Origin: Saccharothrix australiensis
GTDB lineage: Bacteria > Actinomycetota > Actinomycetes > Mycobacteriales > Pseudonocardiaceae
Reading direction: 5' to 3'
Length of the DNA: 64,000 bases
Assembly (NCBI RefSeq): GCF_003634935.1
Contig: NZ_RBXO01000001.1
Coordinates: forward strand, 7,747,992 to 7,811,991
The notes under the pieces were generated by a model that saw only the letters and a list, made by a program, of their open reading frames with translations, searched no databases and was not told the DNA's origin. The position numbers and the translations under genes are program-made. Shown here in pieces: positions 1-9,814 of this stretch (its first letter is position 1; each line of letters starts with the position of its first letter).

Positions 1-262
1 CCGGCAACTCGACATCGGGGTACGGACTGCGGAAGACCATGCGGCCACCTCGCCTACTCGGTGGTAGCGACGATCCCGCCATCGTGAGCCACGACACAAT
101 CGCGGTCAAGGACGTCCGATGATCACGGAGGCGTTACTTAACCGAGCTAATAACACTCGAATGGAGTAGCGCCGGCTCTTGTGGTGATCGCCGGCGATCT
201 GCCAAGTTGACAGGGTTCGACCGGGTCGGCTCCCACGCACTCCGACGACCCGCTCGGCACCA

Positions 263-294
263 CCGCGGTTCGCCATCCCCCCGTCGAACCGCGG
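263..294. terminator. GC-rich hairpin
   Basis: The arms ccgcggttcg (263-272) and cgaaccgcgg (285-294) are perfect 10-bp complements around a 12-nt C-rich loop. It lies downstream of the leftward DUF4349 lipoprotein gene. There is no U tract, which is common for actinomycete terminators. Confidence 0.45.
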
Positions 295-351
295 CCCGCT
301 GGGATTCACGGGCTCCCCCCGCCCGGATCCACCAGTAGCGGGGACTGACGT

Positions 352-396
352 GGGGCGGCTTGAGCTCGTGACTCCCCCTCTCTCCCAAGCCGCCCC
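352..396. terminator. hairpin after the DUF4349 gene
   Basis: The arms ggggcggctt (352-361) and aagccgcccc (387-396) are perfect 10-bp complements with a 25-nt loop. It lies 65 bp past the stop of the leftward DUF4349 gene. The position fits a terminator, though the long loop makes this moderate. Confidence 0.4.
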
Positions 397-460
397 GCGC
401 TCCCGCACGAAGCCCACTCACAGTAGGTTTCCCGTCAGGAAAGCATCACCCGTTCAGGCG

Positions 461-1375
461 TCAGAGCGTAACCGCACTTTTGCGGCGACGACGCCACGCG
501 AGGTATCCGACCAGCGGCGTTCCCAGCACGACGACGAACGGCAGCGCGCCTCCGATGACGACGAGCGACCACGCGCCGGCGTCGACCACCGCGTCCCAGC
601 CGCCCCGCAACGCGGTCAGGAAGTTCTCCTCCTCGGGCGCGACGGGCGCGGTCCGCGTACCCACCGCCACGGTCAACGTCGACAGGGCGACCTGTCCCTT
701 GAGCGAGTCGTGACGCCGCTGGAGCGACTCCAGCTCGCCCTGCCGCTTGGTCAGCTCCGCCTCGACCTGGGTGATCTCGGACGTGCTCGCGGCGCGCTCC
801 AGCAGCCCGCGCACCCGTTCCACGCTCGCCCGCTGGTTCGCCAGCCGCGCCTCGACGTCGACGACCTGGTCGGTGACGTCCTCGGTGCGCACCTCGCGCC
901 GCGTCACCTCCACGCCCGGCAGCCCGGACAGCGACGTGAGCACCGCGTCCAGCCGGTCGGCGGGCACCCGCAGGGTCACCGTGCCGCGGTCCCGCGTGGT
1001 GTTCTCCTGCGCCGGGAAGCCGCCCTCGGCGAGGGCCAGCTCCTTGGCCTTCGCGAGCACGGCCCCGACCTCCGACGCGCGCAGGTCCACCGACGCGGTG
1101 CGCACCAGGTGGCGGTTCGCCGCGACCACACCGGCGGCCTGCCCCTGCTGCTCGGGACCGGCCTTCTCCGTGTTCGGCTGCTCGGTGCCGGCCTTCCCGG
1201 TGTTCGGCTTCTCCGGGCCGGCCTTCTCCGGCGCGACGCCCGGCGCCTGCCGACCCGCGCCGTCCGGCCTGCCCTCCGCAGGCGCGACGGCGACCGACCC
1301 GCCGCTGCCGCCCGCCGAGCACCCGGCCAACACCAGCGCCGCCAGCACCGCCAGCGCTCCCACCCGTCCGCCCAT
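461..1375 (-). CDS. DUF4349 domain lipoprotein
   Basis: A 304-residue membrane-anchored lipoprotein. The N-terminus is hydrophobic and ends in the lipobox LAGC. A Gly/Pro/Glu-rich linker follows to about residue 95, with repeated EKAGPE/GKAGTE-like units. The DUF4349 body comes next, including RTASVDLRASEVGAV, a long heptad-rich coiled coil (about residues 160-225), and one C-terminal membrane helix followed by an Arg/Lys tail. Family members are cell-envelope proteins of unknown function, sometimes annotated as putative zinc-finger or lipoprotein. The gene lies 119 bp downstream of the YbjN/mshA group on the same strand and may be transcribed with it. The ATG at 1375 puts the signal peptide directly at the N-terminus. 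The molecular function is unknown. Confidence 0.85.
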   Translation of the reverse strand: MGGRVGALAVLAALVLAGCSAGGSGGSVAVAPAEGRPDGAGRQAPGVAPEKAGPEKPNTGKAGTEQPNTEKAGPEQQGQAAGVVAANRHLVRTASVDLRASEVGAVLAKAKELALAEGGFPAQENTTRDRGTVTLRVPADRLDAVLTSLSGLPGVEVTRREVRTEDVTDQVVDVEARLANQRASVERVRGLLERAASTSEITQVEAELTKRQGELESLQRRHDSLKGQVALSTLTVAVGTRTAPVAPEEENFLTALRGGWDAVVDAGAWSLVVIGGALPFVVVLGTPLVGYLAWRRRRKSAVTL

Positions 1376-1494
1376 GATCCCCTCCCGTGCTCCGTCACCG
1401 CCGGGACGGAACGGGGCGCACGGGCAGTTGCGCGGAGTCGATCACGATTCGGACACCGGCGCGGGCGTCGGCCCGCGCCCGGTCCACCCCGTCG

Positions 1495-1971
1495 TCAGTC
1501 CACGAGGTGCTGGAACGCCCGGAGGTTCGCCAACGACTCGCCGCGCGACACGCGCCAGTCCCACTCGCGCCGGATCGCGCCCTTGAACCCGATCTCCAGC
1601 AGCGTGTTGAAGTCGCCGTCGGCGGCTTCCACGACCTGCCCGAGCACCCGGTCCAGCTCGTCGGGCGTCACGGCGTGCAAGGCCACCCGCCCCACCAGGT
1701 AGATGTCGCCGCGCGCGTCGACCGTGTAGTGCACGCCGTAGAGCTTGGCGTTGCGCCGCAACAGGAACCGGTAGACGTCCTCGTGCGCCTCATCCGGCTT
1801 GCGGCACACGAACGCCTCCACGACCAAGGCGTGCCTGCCGATGACCAGCCAGCAGTTGGTCTGGAGCTTCTTCGTGCCCGGCAACGTCACGAAGAACCGG
1901 CCCGGCTCGTCGTGCCGGTAGGTCAGCTCCCGGTCGTCCAGGGCGGACCCGATGACCTCGTCCAGGCTCAA
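1495..1971 (-). CDS. YbjN domain protein linked to mshA
   Basis: A 158-residue soluble protein of the YbjN family, which has a fold like type III secretion chaperones. Its central segment is typical of the mshA-linked actinobacterial members: tyrosine- and arginine-rich with a conserved KLYGVHYTVDARGDIYLVGR stretch. It starts with TTG in a TTGA overlap with the mshA stop, so translation is probably coupled. An equivalent gene follows mshA in M. tuberculosis (Rv0487). No catalytic residues are evident. A regulatory or chaperone-like role is the usual suggestion and is not established. Confidence 0.88.
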   Translation of the reverse strand: MSLDEVIGSALDDRELTYRHDEPGRFFVTLPGTKKLQTNCWLVIGRHALVVEAFVCRKPDEAHEDVYRFLLRRNAKLYGVHYTVDARGDIYLVGRVALHAVTPDELDRVLGQVVEAADGDFNTLLEIGFKGAIRREWDWRVSRGESLANLRAFQHLVD

Positions 1972-3221
1972 GCGAAAACCTCCTCGCGGAACACGTCCCG
2001 CGCTTGGGCGTACCCCGCGAGCAGTGAATCAGTCGTGCGGTCCCACGAGAACCGGCGGGCGTGCCCCACCGCGTTGGCCGCCAGCCCCTCCCGGTACGCG
2101 GGGTTGGTCGCGACGTCGCCCAGCGCCCTCGCCCACGCGCCGGCCTCGTGGCCGGCCACCAGCAGGCCCGACACGCCGTCCCGCACGGCCACCGGCAGCC
2201 CGCCGACCGCCGCCGCCACGACCGGCGTGCCGCACGCCTGCGCCTCCAGCGCCACCAGGCCGAACGACTCGTTGTGGCTCGGCACCGCGACCACGTCGGC
2301 CGCCCGGTACACCCGCGCCAGCGCCGCGCCGCCCTGCGGCGGCAGGAACCGCACCACGTCGGCCACGCCCAGCTCGCCGGCCAGCCGCTTCAGCTCCTCG
2401 GGCGTCCTCACCCCGCTGCCCGACGGACCGCCGACGACCAGCACCACCAGCCGCTCCCGCAACCCCGGCGCGCGCGCCAGCAGCTCGGCGGCGGCCCGGA
2501 CCAGCACGTCCGGCGCCTTCAACGGCTGGATGCGGCCCACGAACGCGAGCACCACGTCGTCCGGCCGCAGCCCGAGCGCGGCGCGGGCCGCCGGCCGGTC
2601 GCCCGGCGTGAACCGGTCGAGGTCCACCCCCGGCGGCACGACCAGCACCTTCGCCGGGTCCGCCGCGTACAGGTCGACCAGCTCGCTCGCCTCGACCTCG
2701 GTGTTGGCGACCAGCCGGTCCGACTCGGCCACGACCTGCTCCTCGCCGATCACCCGCAGCCGGGGCTCGGGCGTGTCGCTGGCGGCCAGGTTGGCGTTCT
2801 TGACCTTCGCCAGGGTGTGCGCGGTGTGCACGAGCGGCACCGCCCAGCGGTCCCGCGCCAGCCAGCCCACCTGCCCGGACAGCCAGTAGTGCGAGTGGAT
2901 GACGTCGTAGTGCCCCGGCTCGTGGTGCGCCTCGGCGCGCAGCACGCCCGCGGTGAACGCGCACAGCTGACCGGGCAGCTCCTCCTTGCCCAGGCCCTCG
3001 AACGGGCCGGCCACCACGTGCCGCACCGTGACGCCCGGCGCCAGCTCGGCCACCGGCGGCAGCTCGGAGGACGTGGCGCGGGTGAAGACCTCCACCTCGA
3101 CGCCCCGCCGCGCCATGCGCGTCGCCGTCTGCACGATGTAGACGTTCATGCCGCCCGCGTCGCCCGTGCCGGGTTGCTCCAGCGGCGACGTGTGCACGGA
3201 CAGCACCGCGACGCGCCTCAC
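1968..3221 (-). CDS. mshA: D-inositol-3-phosphate glycosyltransferase
   Basis: MshA catalyses the first committed step of mycothiol synthesis: it transfers GlcNAc from UDP-GlcNAc to 1D-myo-inositol 3-phosphate. The 417-residue GT4/GT-B protein shows the diagnostic N-terminal segment HTSPLEQPGTGDAGGMNVY, an inositol-phosphate-side HSHYWLSG motif, and the C-terminal nucleotide-sugar motif ESFGLVALE (the EX7E signature). The open frame extends far upstream, but the GTG at 3221 was chosen because it overlaps the stop of the preceding hydrolase gene (GTGA) and matches the usual MshA N-terminus. Its stop overlaps the next start (TTGA), so hydrolase, mshA and ybjN form one translationally coupled unit. 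It implies the organism makes mycothiol, consistent with the isomerase at 9815. Confidence 0.95.
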   Translation of the reverse strand: MRRVAVLSVHTSPLEQPGTGDAGGMNVYIVQTATRMARRGVEVEVFTRATSSELPPVAELAPGVTVRHVVAGPFEGLGKEELPGQLCAFTAGVLRAEAHHEPGHYDVIHSHYWLSGQVGWLARDRWAVPLVHTAHTLAKVKNANLAASDTPEPRLRVIGEEQVVAESDRLVANTEVEASELVDLYAADPAKVLVVPPGVDLDRFTPGDRPAARAALGLRPDDVVLAFVGRIQPLKAPDVLVRAAAELLARAPGLRERLVVLVVGGPSGSGVRTPEELKRLAGELGVADVVRFLPPQGGAALARVYRAADVVAVPSHNESFGLVALEAQACGTPVVAAAVGGLPVAVRDGVSGLLVAGHEAGAWARALGDVATNPAYREGLAANAVGHARRFSWDRTTDSLLAGYAQARDVFREEVFA

Positions 3222-4033
3222 CGGCAGACCTCCGTCACGAAGGCGGCCAGCTCGGCGGCGAACCGCTCGGGCCGCTCCAGGAACGGCATGTGGCCGACGT
3301 CCTCGTAGCGGCGCAGCTCGGCGCCGGGGATGGTGGCCGCCGCGTACTCGCCGGCGGACGGGTCGACCACCTCGTCGCGCGTGCCGTGCACCACCAGCGC
3401 CGGCCGGTCGAACGCCCGCAGCACGTCGGCGTTGTCCAGGTCGCGCCGGAACAGCTCCTCGCGCACCCTCGGCGACACCCTCAGCGCCGTGCCGAGCAGG
3501 CGCTGGTTCAGGCCGCCGGGCAGGCCGGGCGCGAGCTGGGTGAAGAACCGGTGCATCGCGGGCACCGCGACACCCGGGTCCTCGGACAGCGCGTCGGGCA
3601 GCGCCTCGCGCGTCAGCCGCCCCGTCGCGCCACCCGGTCGGTCGCGGCCCAGTTCGGTGATGGCGTCCACCAGCACCAGGCCGCGCACCCGCGACGTGCC
3701 GTGGAAGCGCAGGTAGTCGGCGATCACCAGGCCGCCGTAGGACCAGCCGACCAGCACCGCCGGTCCGGTGTGGTCCAGCACGGTCCGCAGGTCGCCCGCC
3801 CAGGTCGCCGAGTCGCGGTAGCCGTCGTCCGGGGTGTCGGACTCGCCGTGACCGCGCAGGTCGAGGGCGTGCAGGCGCAGCGCCGGGTCCTGGGGTGCGT
3901 ACGTCCACGCCTCCCCGGACTGCGCCCAGCCGTGCACCAGCACCGCGGCCGGGCCGCCCGCCGGCCCCGACTCCCGGACGATCAGCCGCACGCCCCCGTC
4001 GGTGAGGAGAGAAGTCAGCACGTCCCGTTCCAA
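3218..4033 (-). CDS. alpha/beta hydrolase
   Basis: A 271-residue alpha/beta-hydrolase-fold enzyme. The oxyanion-side VLVHGWAQSG motif sits near residue 32 and the nucleophile elbow GWSYGG near residue 95. A late HGTRDEVVDP carries the probable acid, and GHMPFLERPERF carries the catalytic histidine. It is the first gene of the coupled hydrolase-mshA-ybjN unit and overlaps mshA by 4 bp. The substrate is unknown; the context alone does not show that it acts on a mycothiol intermediate. Esterase or haloperoxidase-like annotations are equally possible. Confidence 0.88.
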   Translation of the reverse strand: MERDVLTSLLTDGGVRLIVRESGPAGGPAAVLVHGWAQSGEAWTYAPQDPALRLHALDLRGHGESDTPDDGYRDSATWAGDLRTVLDHTGPAVLVGWSYGGLVIADYLRFHGTSRVRGLVLVDAITELGRDRPGGATGRLTREALPDALSEDPGVAVPAMHRFFTQLAPGLPGGLNQRLLGTALRVSPRVREELFRRDLDNADVLRAFDRPALVVHGTRDEVVDPSAGEYAAATIPGAELRRYEDVGHMPFLERPERFAAELAAFVTEVCR

Positions 4034-4088
4034 CGCGGGGACGGACCGATCGCTTCCCGCCGGACGGGTGGTCGCGGCGCGCGACCGG

Positions 4089-5228
4089 TCAGAGCGCGGA
4101 CATCGTCTGCCACTGCGACCACGGGATCTGCCAGTCGTACCAGTCGTACTGGGCGGGCAGGGTGGTGATCGAACCGGTGACCTCCACCGGGTCGCCGACC
4201 AGGGCGCTGTCGTAGTACGCCTTGGCGTCGGCCTCCAGCAGGTTCGCGCAGCCGTGCGAGGTGTTGTTCCGGCCGATGTTGCCCGCGTTGTCGTTGTTCT
4301 CGTGGATGAACTCGCCGTGGTTGGAGAACCGGACGGCCCACTTCTTCAGCACGTTGGTGTAGCCGTAGCGCGGGTTGTCGAAGCTGAACTGCGGGTCCTT
4401 CTGCATGACCACGAACGTGCCGTTCGGGGTGGTCAGCTCCGGGTCCGCGTCCTTGCCGAACGACGCCGGGTAGGACGCCACGGTCGCGCCGTCGCGCTGC
4501 ACCACGAGCTGGTGCGACGGGGTGTCGATCTTCACGACCTGGTTGCGCCCGATGGTGAAGTCGCTGGTCACGTCCGCCCTGCCGTACGCGCCGCCGCCGT
4601 AGTGCACGCCGTAGAGCTTGGCCTCCACGTGCACCTTGGTGTTCGCGGGCCAGTACGCCTCCGGCCGGTAGTGCACCTCGCGGGAGTTCAGCCAGGCCCA
4701 GGCGCCCTTGACGCCGGCCGAGTTGGTCACCGTCAGCGCCTTCTCGGCGGCGGCGCGGTCGGTCACGTCGGCCTCGAACCTGACCATGATCGGGATCGCG
4801 ACGCCGACCGTCTGGTCGTCGGAGGGGAACAGCGTCGCGCGCACCTGCGAGGCGGGCTCGACGGTGGTGAACGCGCCCTTGAGGTCGACCTTCTTGCCGT
4901 CGGTGCCGGTCGCGCGGCCCGCGTAGGCGTAGCTCTTGCCGAACCCGAGCGGCTCGCTGCTGGCCCAGGACTTCTTGTCGGGCGCGAGCGCGCCCTGGAC
5001 GGGCTTGCCCTCGGGGTTGGTCACGGCGACCTCGTCGATCGTGCCCTCCGCCACGGTGACCTGGACCGGCACGTTCACCGGCACCCCGGTCGCGCCGTCG
5101 GCGGGCGCGGTCGTGAACTTCGCCACCGGCGGCCGGTCGTCCGCCGCCGGCTGGGCCGCGCCGGGCTTCACCTCCGCGGAGCAACCGGCGAGGAACGCCA
5201 CACCGAGCAGCAGGGCCGTGACTTTCAT
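4089..5228 (-). CDS. L,D-transpeptidase lipoprotein (LdtMt5/LprQ type)
   Basis: A 379-residue lipoprotein that forms or remodels 3-3 crosslinks in peptidoglycan outside the membrane. The ATG at 5228 gives a short signal peptide ending in LAGC. Two Ig-like domains follow (about residues 45-245), then a YkuD catalytic domain. The domain contains FIHENNDNAGNIGRNN and the catalytic cysteine in SHGCANL near residue 345. Its position next to an SDR gene, a mshA unit and murB matches the M. tuberculosis lprQ/ldtMt5 neighbourhood. It is divergent from the SDR gene with 86 bp between starts. Confidence 0.92.
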   Translation of the reverse strand: MKVTALLLGVAFLAGCSAEVKPGAAQPAADDRPPVAKFTTAPADGATGVPVNVPVQVTVAEGTIDEVAVTNPEGKPVQGALAPDKKSWASSEPLGFGKSYAYAGRATGTDGKKVDLKGAFTTVEPASQVRATLFPSDDQTVGVAIPIMVRFEADVTDRAAAEKALTVTNSAGVKGAWAWLNSREVHYRPEAYWPANTKVHVEAKLYGVHYGGGAYGRADVTSDFTIGRNQVVKIDTPSHQLVVQRDGATVASYPASFGKDADPELTTPNGTFVVMQKDPQFSFDNPRYGYTNVLKKWAVRFSNHGEFIHENNDNAGNIGRNNTSHGCANLLEADAKAYYDSALVGDPVEVTGSITTLPAQYDWYDWQIPWSQWQTMSAL

Positions 5229-5314
5229 GCGCACTGTTCGACCTCCCGAACGCAGGACGTGCACTGGGGGCTTTCGGTGCTGGTGACCCGCATCACACAC
5301 CTAGGATCACCGCT

Positions 5315-6046
5315 GTGACCCGTCCTATCGCAGTCGTCACCGGGGCCAGCGCGGGCATCGGTGAGGCCACCGCCCGCCGGCTCGCCGCCGAGGGCTTCCA
5401 CGTCGTGCTGGGCGCCCGGCGGCTCGACCGCCTCCACACTATCGCGGATGACATCGGGGGCACGGCGCTGGAACTCGACGTCACGTCGCCGGAGTCGGTC
5501 GCGGCGCTCGTCGCCGCCGTCCCCGAGGCGCGCGTGCTGGTCAACAACGCGGGCGGGGCGCGGGGCCTGGACCCGGTCGCGACGGCCGACGAGGACGACT
5601 GGCGGTGGATGTGGGAGGCCAACGTCCTGGGCACGCTGCGCGTCACCAAGGGCCTGCTGCCCGCGCTCCTCGCGTCCGGCGACGGTCACATCGTCACGGT
5701 CACCTCGGTGGCGGCCTACGAGGCGTACGACAACGGCGCGGGCTACACCTCGGCGAAGCACGCCCAGTCCGCGCTGCACCGCACGCTGCGGGGCGAGCTG
5801 CTGGGGCGGCCGGTCCGCGTCACCGAGGTCCTGCCGGGGATGGTGGAGACCGACTTCTCGGTCAACCGGTTCGGCGGCGACGCGGACCGGGCGGCGGCCG
5901 TCTACGCCGGCATGACCCCGCTCACGGCCGACGACGTGGCCGACGTCATCGCGTTCGCCGTGACGAGGCCGTCGCACGTGAACCTGGACCAGATCGTGCT
6001 CAAGCCGCGGGCGCAGGCGTCGGCGACGCGGGTGCACCGGGACTGA
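5315..6046 (+). CDS. SDR family NAD(P)-dependent oxidoreductase
   Basis: A 243-residue classical short-chain dehydrogenase. The cofactor loop TGASAGIGEA is at residues 9-18, the NNAG structural motif near residue 78, and the catalytic tyrosine and lysine in YTSAKHAQ near residue 148. The translation starts at GTG. The closest described type is the YdfG/serine-3-dehydrogenase-like group with homologues next to lprQ in mycobacteria (Rv0484c). The substrate cannot be read from the sequence. Confidence 0.9.
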   Translation: MTRPIAVVTGASAGIGEATARRLAAEGFHVVLGARRLDRLHTIADDIGGTALELDVTSPESVAALVAAVPEARVLVNNAGGARGLDPVATADEDDWRWMWEANVLGTLRVTKGLLPALLASGDGHIVTVTSVAAYEAYDNGAGYTSAKHAQSALHRTLRGELLGRPVRVTEVLPGMVETDFSVNRFGGDADRAAAVYAGMTPLTADDVADVIAFAVTRPSHVNLDQIVLKPRAQASATRVHRD

Positions 6047-6129
6047 TCGCCGCGCGGGATGCCGGCCGCCGGGGCGCGGTGCGTGGACCGGACCCTCCGA
6101 CGGACGTCCTCACCCCGGGCGTTGCCCGG

Positions 6130-7086
6130 TCATGCCTCCACTGCCAGCAGATCCACGTCGAGCTGGTCGAGGACGTTCGCGATGGGGTTGGCGAACCCGC
6201 GCCGCGCGCTCCCGCCGCAGTACAGGCCGACCACGCGGTTGTCGTCGTCCAGCAGCACCGCGCCGGAGTCGCCGTGGTCGGCGAACGCGCCCTCCACCCG
6301 GATCTGGTCGCGCAGCGTCCGCACGCCCAGCCCCACGCCGAAGTCGAGCGTGATCGCGGCGTCCGTGGACGCCACCACGCCCTCCGTGAGCGCCGTCGTC
6401 CGGCCCCGCTTGCGCACCCGCTGCCCGACGCGGGCCTCGCCCCGGCCGGTGATCGCGCCCACCCCGACCACCTCGGGCCGCGACCGCGGCGTGGTGAGCA
6501 GGATCGCCGCCGCGTCGACCGTGCCCGACAGCGCGGCCCGCGCCAGCACGCCGATCCGGTCGCGGTACGGGTGCCCACCGTCCACCCGGGACGGGTGCAC
6601 CATCGGGTCGCCGACCGCCCAGGCGTCGTCCACGCACGCGATGTGGAACGCCGTCAGCGCCATCGTGCGCCGCTTGGCTCGCGGTGTCACCAACGCGCCC
6701 AGCGTGCCGGCCACCAGGTAGTCGTCGGCGCGCGCGACGTCCGGCGGCACGAGGCGCACCGCCCGGCTCGGACCCATCCCGATGCCGCCGAGCAGCAGGT
6801 CGTGCCGCTCGGCCCCGCTCACCCCACCCGACGAGGCCAGCGTGTGGTGCGGGTGGAACACGTCCTCGACCACGTCCGTGGGCACGCCGAGCACGTCCGG
6901 CGGGATGGTGAACTGCGCCGAGGTCCGCTTGTGCCGCACGTAGACGACGATCCCGAGCACCCCCGCGCCGCGCCCGCCGACGACCTTCTCCCCGACGTCC
7001 ACCCCGACGACGCCCGGCCGGCACAGGAAGTCGTCCTCGACCAGCCGCTTGATGGACCTGACCAGAGCCCGCCCGTCGCCCGCCAT
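6130..7086 (-). CDS. trypsin-like serine peptidase homologue (NAL1-like)
   Basis: A 318-residue protein with a chymotrypsin-fold active site and no signal peptide, so it is probably cytoplasmic. The likely triad is His148 in MALTAFHIA, Asp191 in GTVDAAAI and Ser274 in DHGDSGAVLL. The KRGRTTALTEG segment before the serine motif is typical of the NAL1/HhoA-like group of degenerate trypsin-fold proteins. The N-terminal 80 residues carry a VGVDVGEKVVGGRG-type domain found in these proteins. The ATG at 7086 is preferred over an earlier start because GGAGG lies 6 nt before it. The physiological substrate is unknown. Confidence 0.82.
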   Translation of the reverse strand: MAGDGRALVRSIKRLVEDDFLCRPGVVGVDVGEKVVGGRGAGVLGIVVYVRHKRTSAQFTIPPDVLGVPTDVVEDVFHPHHTLASSGGVSGAERHDLLLGGIGMGPSRAVRLVPPDVARADDYLVAGTLGALVTPRAKRRTMALTAFHIACVDDAWAVGDPMVHPSRVDGGHPYRDRIGVLARAALSGTVDAAAILLTTPRSRPEVVGVGAITGRGEARVGQRVRKRGRTTALTEGVVASTDAAITLDFGVGLGVRTLRDQIRVEGAFADHGDSGAVLLDDDNRVVGLYCGGSARRGFANPIANVLDQLDVDLLAVEA

Positions 7087-7208
7087 GACGACCTCCAACC
7101 ACCTCTACCCACCATGAAACGCGAGGGGTGAGATTTCGTCACACGCAGTCACCCGTTCGGCTGGTCGGCGGGCGCGCGCACCGTCCCGAACGGACCAGCG
7201 GGCCGGCC

Positions 7209-8303
<1,095 letters not shown>

Positions 8304-8328
8304 GGGCGTCAACGGTAGCCTCCGCGAC

Positions 8329-8826
8329 ATGGCACGCCGCATCGAGCACCTGACGACGTCCCGCCGGCCCGCGTCGGACGTCTACTCCGCCCTGGTGGAC
8401 GACGCCTACCTCCGCGACCGACTGGCCGCCCTCGGCGGCGTGGGCGCGGAGCTGGTGGCGTTCAACCGGACGGACACCACCACGTCGTACCAGCTCAGGC
8501 AGGGCATCCCGGCCGAGAAGCTGCCGTCGGTGGCGCGCGGCGTCCTGGGCGGCGACCTGCTGATCGACCGCGCCGAGTCGTGGACCGAGGCCGGCTACGC
8601 CGGGACCGTCGAAGTGACGCTGGGCGGCGTGCCCGGCCGGCTCGACGGGACCATCACGCTGGCCGACGCGGCGGGCGGTGGGAGCGAACTCACCCTCGTG
8701 GGTCAGGTCAAGGTCGGCATCCCGCTCGTGGGCGGCAAGCTGGAGTCGCTGATCGTCGAGCAGGTCGCCGTGCTGCTGGACAAGGAAGCCGAGTTCACCA
8801 CCGAATGGCTCGCGCGCCGCGCCTAG
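8329..8826 (+). CDS. DUF2505 domain protein
   Basis: A 165-residue protein of the actinobacterial DUF2505 family, distantly START/polyketide-cyclase-like. The sequence runs IEHLTTSRRPASDVYSALVDD, then alternating beta segments, and ends in a long amphipathic helix (LVGGKLESLIVEQVAVLL). That is the usual layout of a ligand-binding helix-grip fold. It is divergent from murB with only 25 bp between the chosen starts and overlaps the following methyltransferase by 22 bp. Function is unknown; a lipid or hydrophobic ligand is plausible by fold. Confidence 0.88.
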   Translation: MARRIEHLTTSRRPASDVYSALVDDAYLRDRLAALGGVGAELVAFNRTDTTTSYQLRQGIPAEKLPSVARGVLGGDLLIDRAESWTEAGYAGTVEVTLGGVPGRLDGTITLADAAGGGSELTLVGQVKVGIPLVGGKLESLIVEQVAVLLDKEAEFTTEWLARRA

Positions 8827-9614
8827 CGGCGGGCCGGGCCCGCGCGCTCGGCCTGCCCACGAGGGGCACGACCAACCCGAACCGCCTCCGCCGGGTCGAC
8901 CGGTGGGTGGCGCACGCCTGCCGCGCGCTCGTCGAGGGCTCGGACGACCCGTTGGTCGTCGACCTCGGCTACGGCTCCTCGCCGATCACGACGGTCGAGA
9001 TGGCGGCCCGGCTGCGCCCGCTCAACCCGCGCCTGAGGGTCCTCGGGCTGGAGTTGGACGCCGAGCGGGTCGCGGCGGGAGAGGCGGCGGCCGACCCGCC
9101 GCGCCTGGAGTTCCGCCGAGGCGGTTTCGAGCTGGCCGGACGCCGCCCGGTGCTGCTGCGGGCGTTCAACGTGCTCCGCCAGTACACCGAGGAGCAGGCG
9201 GCGGACGCGTGGACGACCATGCTCGGCCGCCTGGCGCCGGGCGGCGTCCTGGTCGAGGGCACGTGCGACGAGATCGGCCGCCGCTGCTCGTGGGTCGCGC
9301 TGACGGCGGACGGGCCGCGAACGTTCACCCTGTCGTGCCTGCCCGCCGACCTGGACACGCCGAGCGACCTGGCCGAACGCCTGCCGAAGGCGCTCATCCA
9401 CCGCAACGTGCCCGGCGAACGCGTCCACGCCCTGCTGACCGACCTCGACACGTGCTGGGCCACGGCCGCGACCTTCGCGCCGTTCGGCCCGAGGGCACGC
9501 TGGGTGGAGACCATCACCCTGCTGGCGCGCCGGGGCTGGCCGGTGCTCGACGACCGCAAGCGCTGGCGGCTCGGCGAGCTGACCGTCCCGTGGGACTCCG
9601 TCCGCCCCCTCTGA
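8805..9614 (+). CDS. class I SAM-dependent methyltransferase-like protein
   Basis: A 269-residue protein with a Rossmann methyltransferase core: VVDLGYGSSPITTVEMA is the motif I glycine loop, RVLGLELDAERVA is the acidic motif II, and LLRAFNVLRQYTEEQ / RLAPGGVLVEGTCDE are later core motifs. The frame is open further upstream, but the ATG at 8805 lies inside the end of the DUF2505 gene and gives the expected N-terminus, so the pair is probably co-translated. The substrate is not evident. Confidence 0.85.
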   Translation: MARAPRLAAGRARALGLPTRGTTNPNRLRRVDRWVAHACRALVEGSDDPLVVDLGYGSSPITTVEMAARLRPLNPRLRVLGLELDAERVAAGEAAADPPRLEFRRGGFELAGRRPVLLRAFNVLRQYTEEQAADAWTTMLGRLAPGGVLVEGTCDEIGRRCSWVALTADGPRTFTLSCLPADLDTPSDLAERLPKALIHRNVPGERVHALLTDLDTCWATAATFAPFGPRARWVETITLLARRGWPVLDDRKRWRLGELTVPWDSVRPL

Positions 9615-9814
9615 CCACCCCCGCCCAAGCCCGGAGGCCGGCCTCACCCCGCCGCCGTGCTCACCCTGCTGTGGTCCTGCTGCTCCAGAAGCGCACAGAA
9701 GGCGAGCCCCGCCCCGGTAAGTGACAAGAGCCGAACCCACCGGAGCGGCAGTGTGAGGTACTCGCCGGGGGAAAAGACTTGGCAGAGGATCACCCGAGGG
9801 GGAGGCTCGACGGG

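Larger units (their letters stand above)
1..460. other. left-edge intergenic stretch
   Basis: No gene can be supported here. One frame is open from the window edge to a stop near position 121, but its short, compositionally odd product matches nothing I recognise. It could be the tail of a gene lying outside the window. Bases 130-180 are less GC-rich than the surroundings. The right half carries two hairpins, listed separately, that fit transcription ending for the leftward DUF4349 gene. Confidence 0.5.

Noticed and set aside
350..1702. Long open frame antisense to the DUF4349 lipoprotein gene
   Set aside because: Its product is Arg/Pro/His-rich low-complexity sequence typical of the antisense frame of high-GC genes, while the minus strand encodes a clear lipoprotein with a known domain.
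3222..3908. Upstream extension of the mshA frame
   Set aside because: It is the shadow of the alpha/beta hydrolase gene; MshA homologues start at the segment encoded from 3221.
8580..8804. Upstream extension of the SAM methyltransferase frame
   Set aside because: This part is the out-of-frame shadow of the DUF2505 gene; the ATG at 8805 gives the expected methyltransferase N-terminus.
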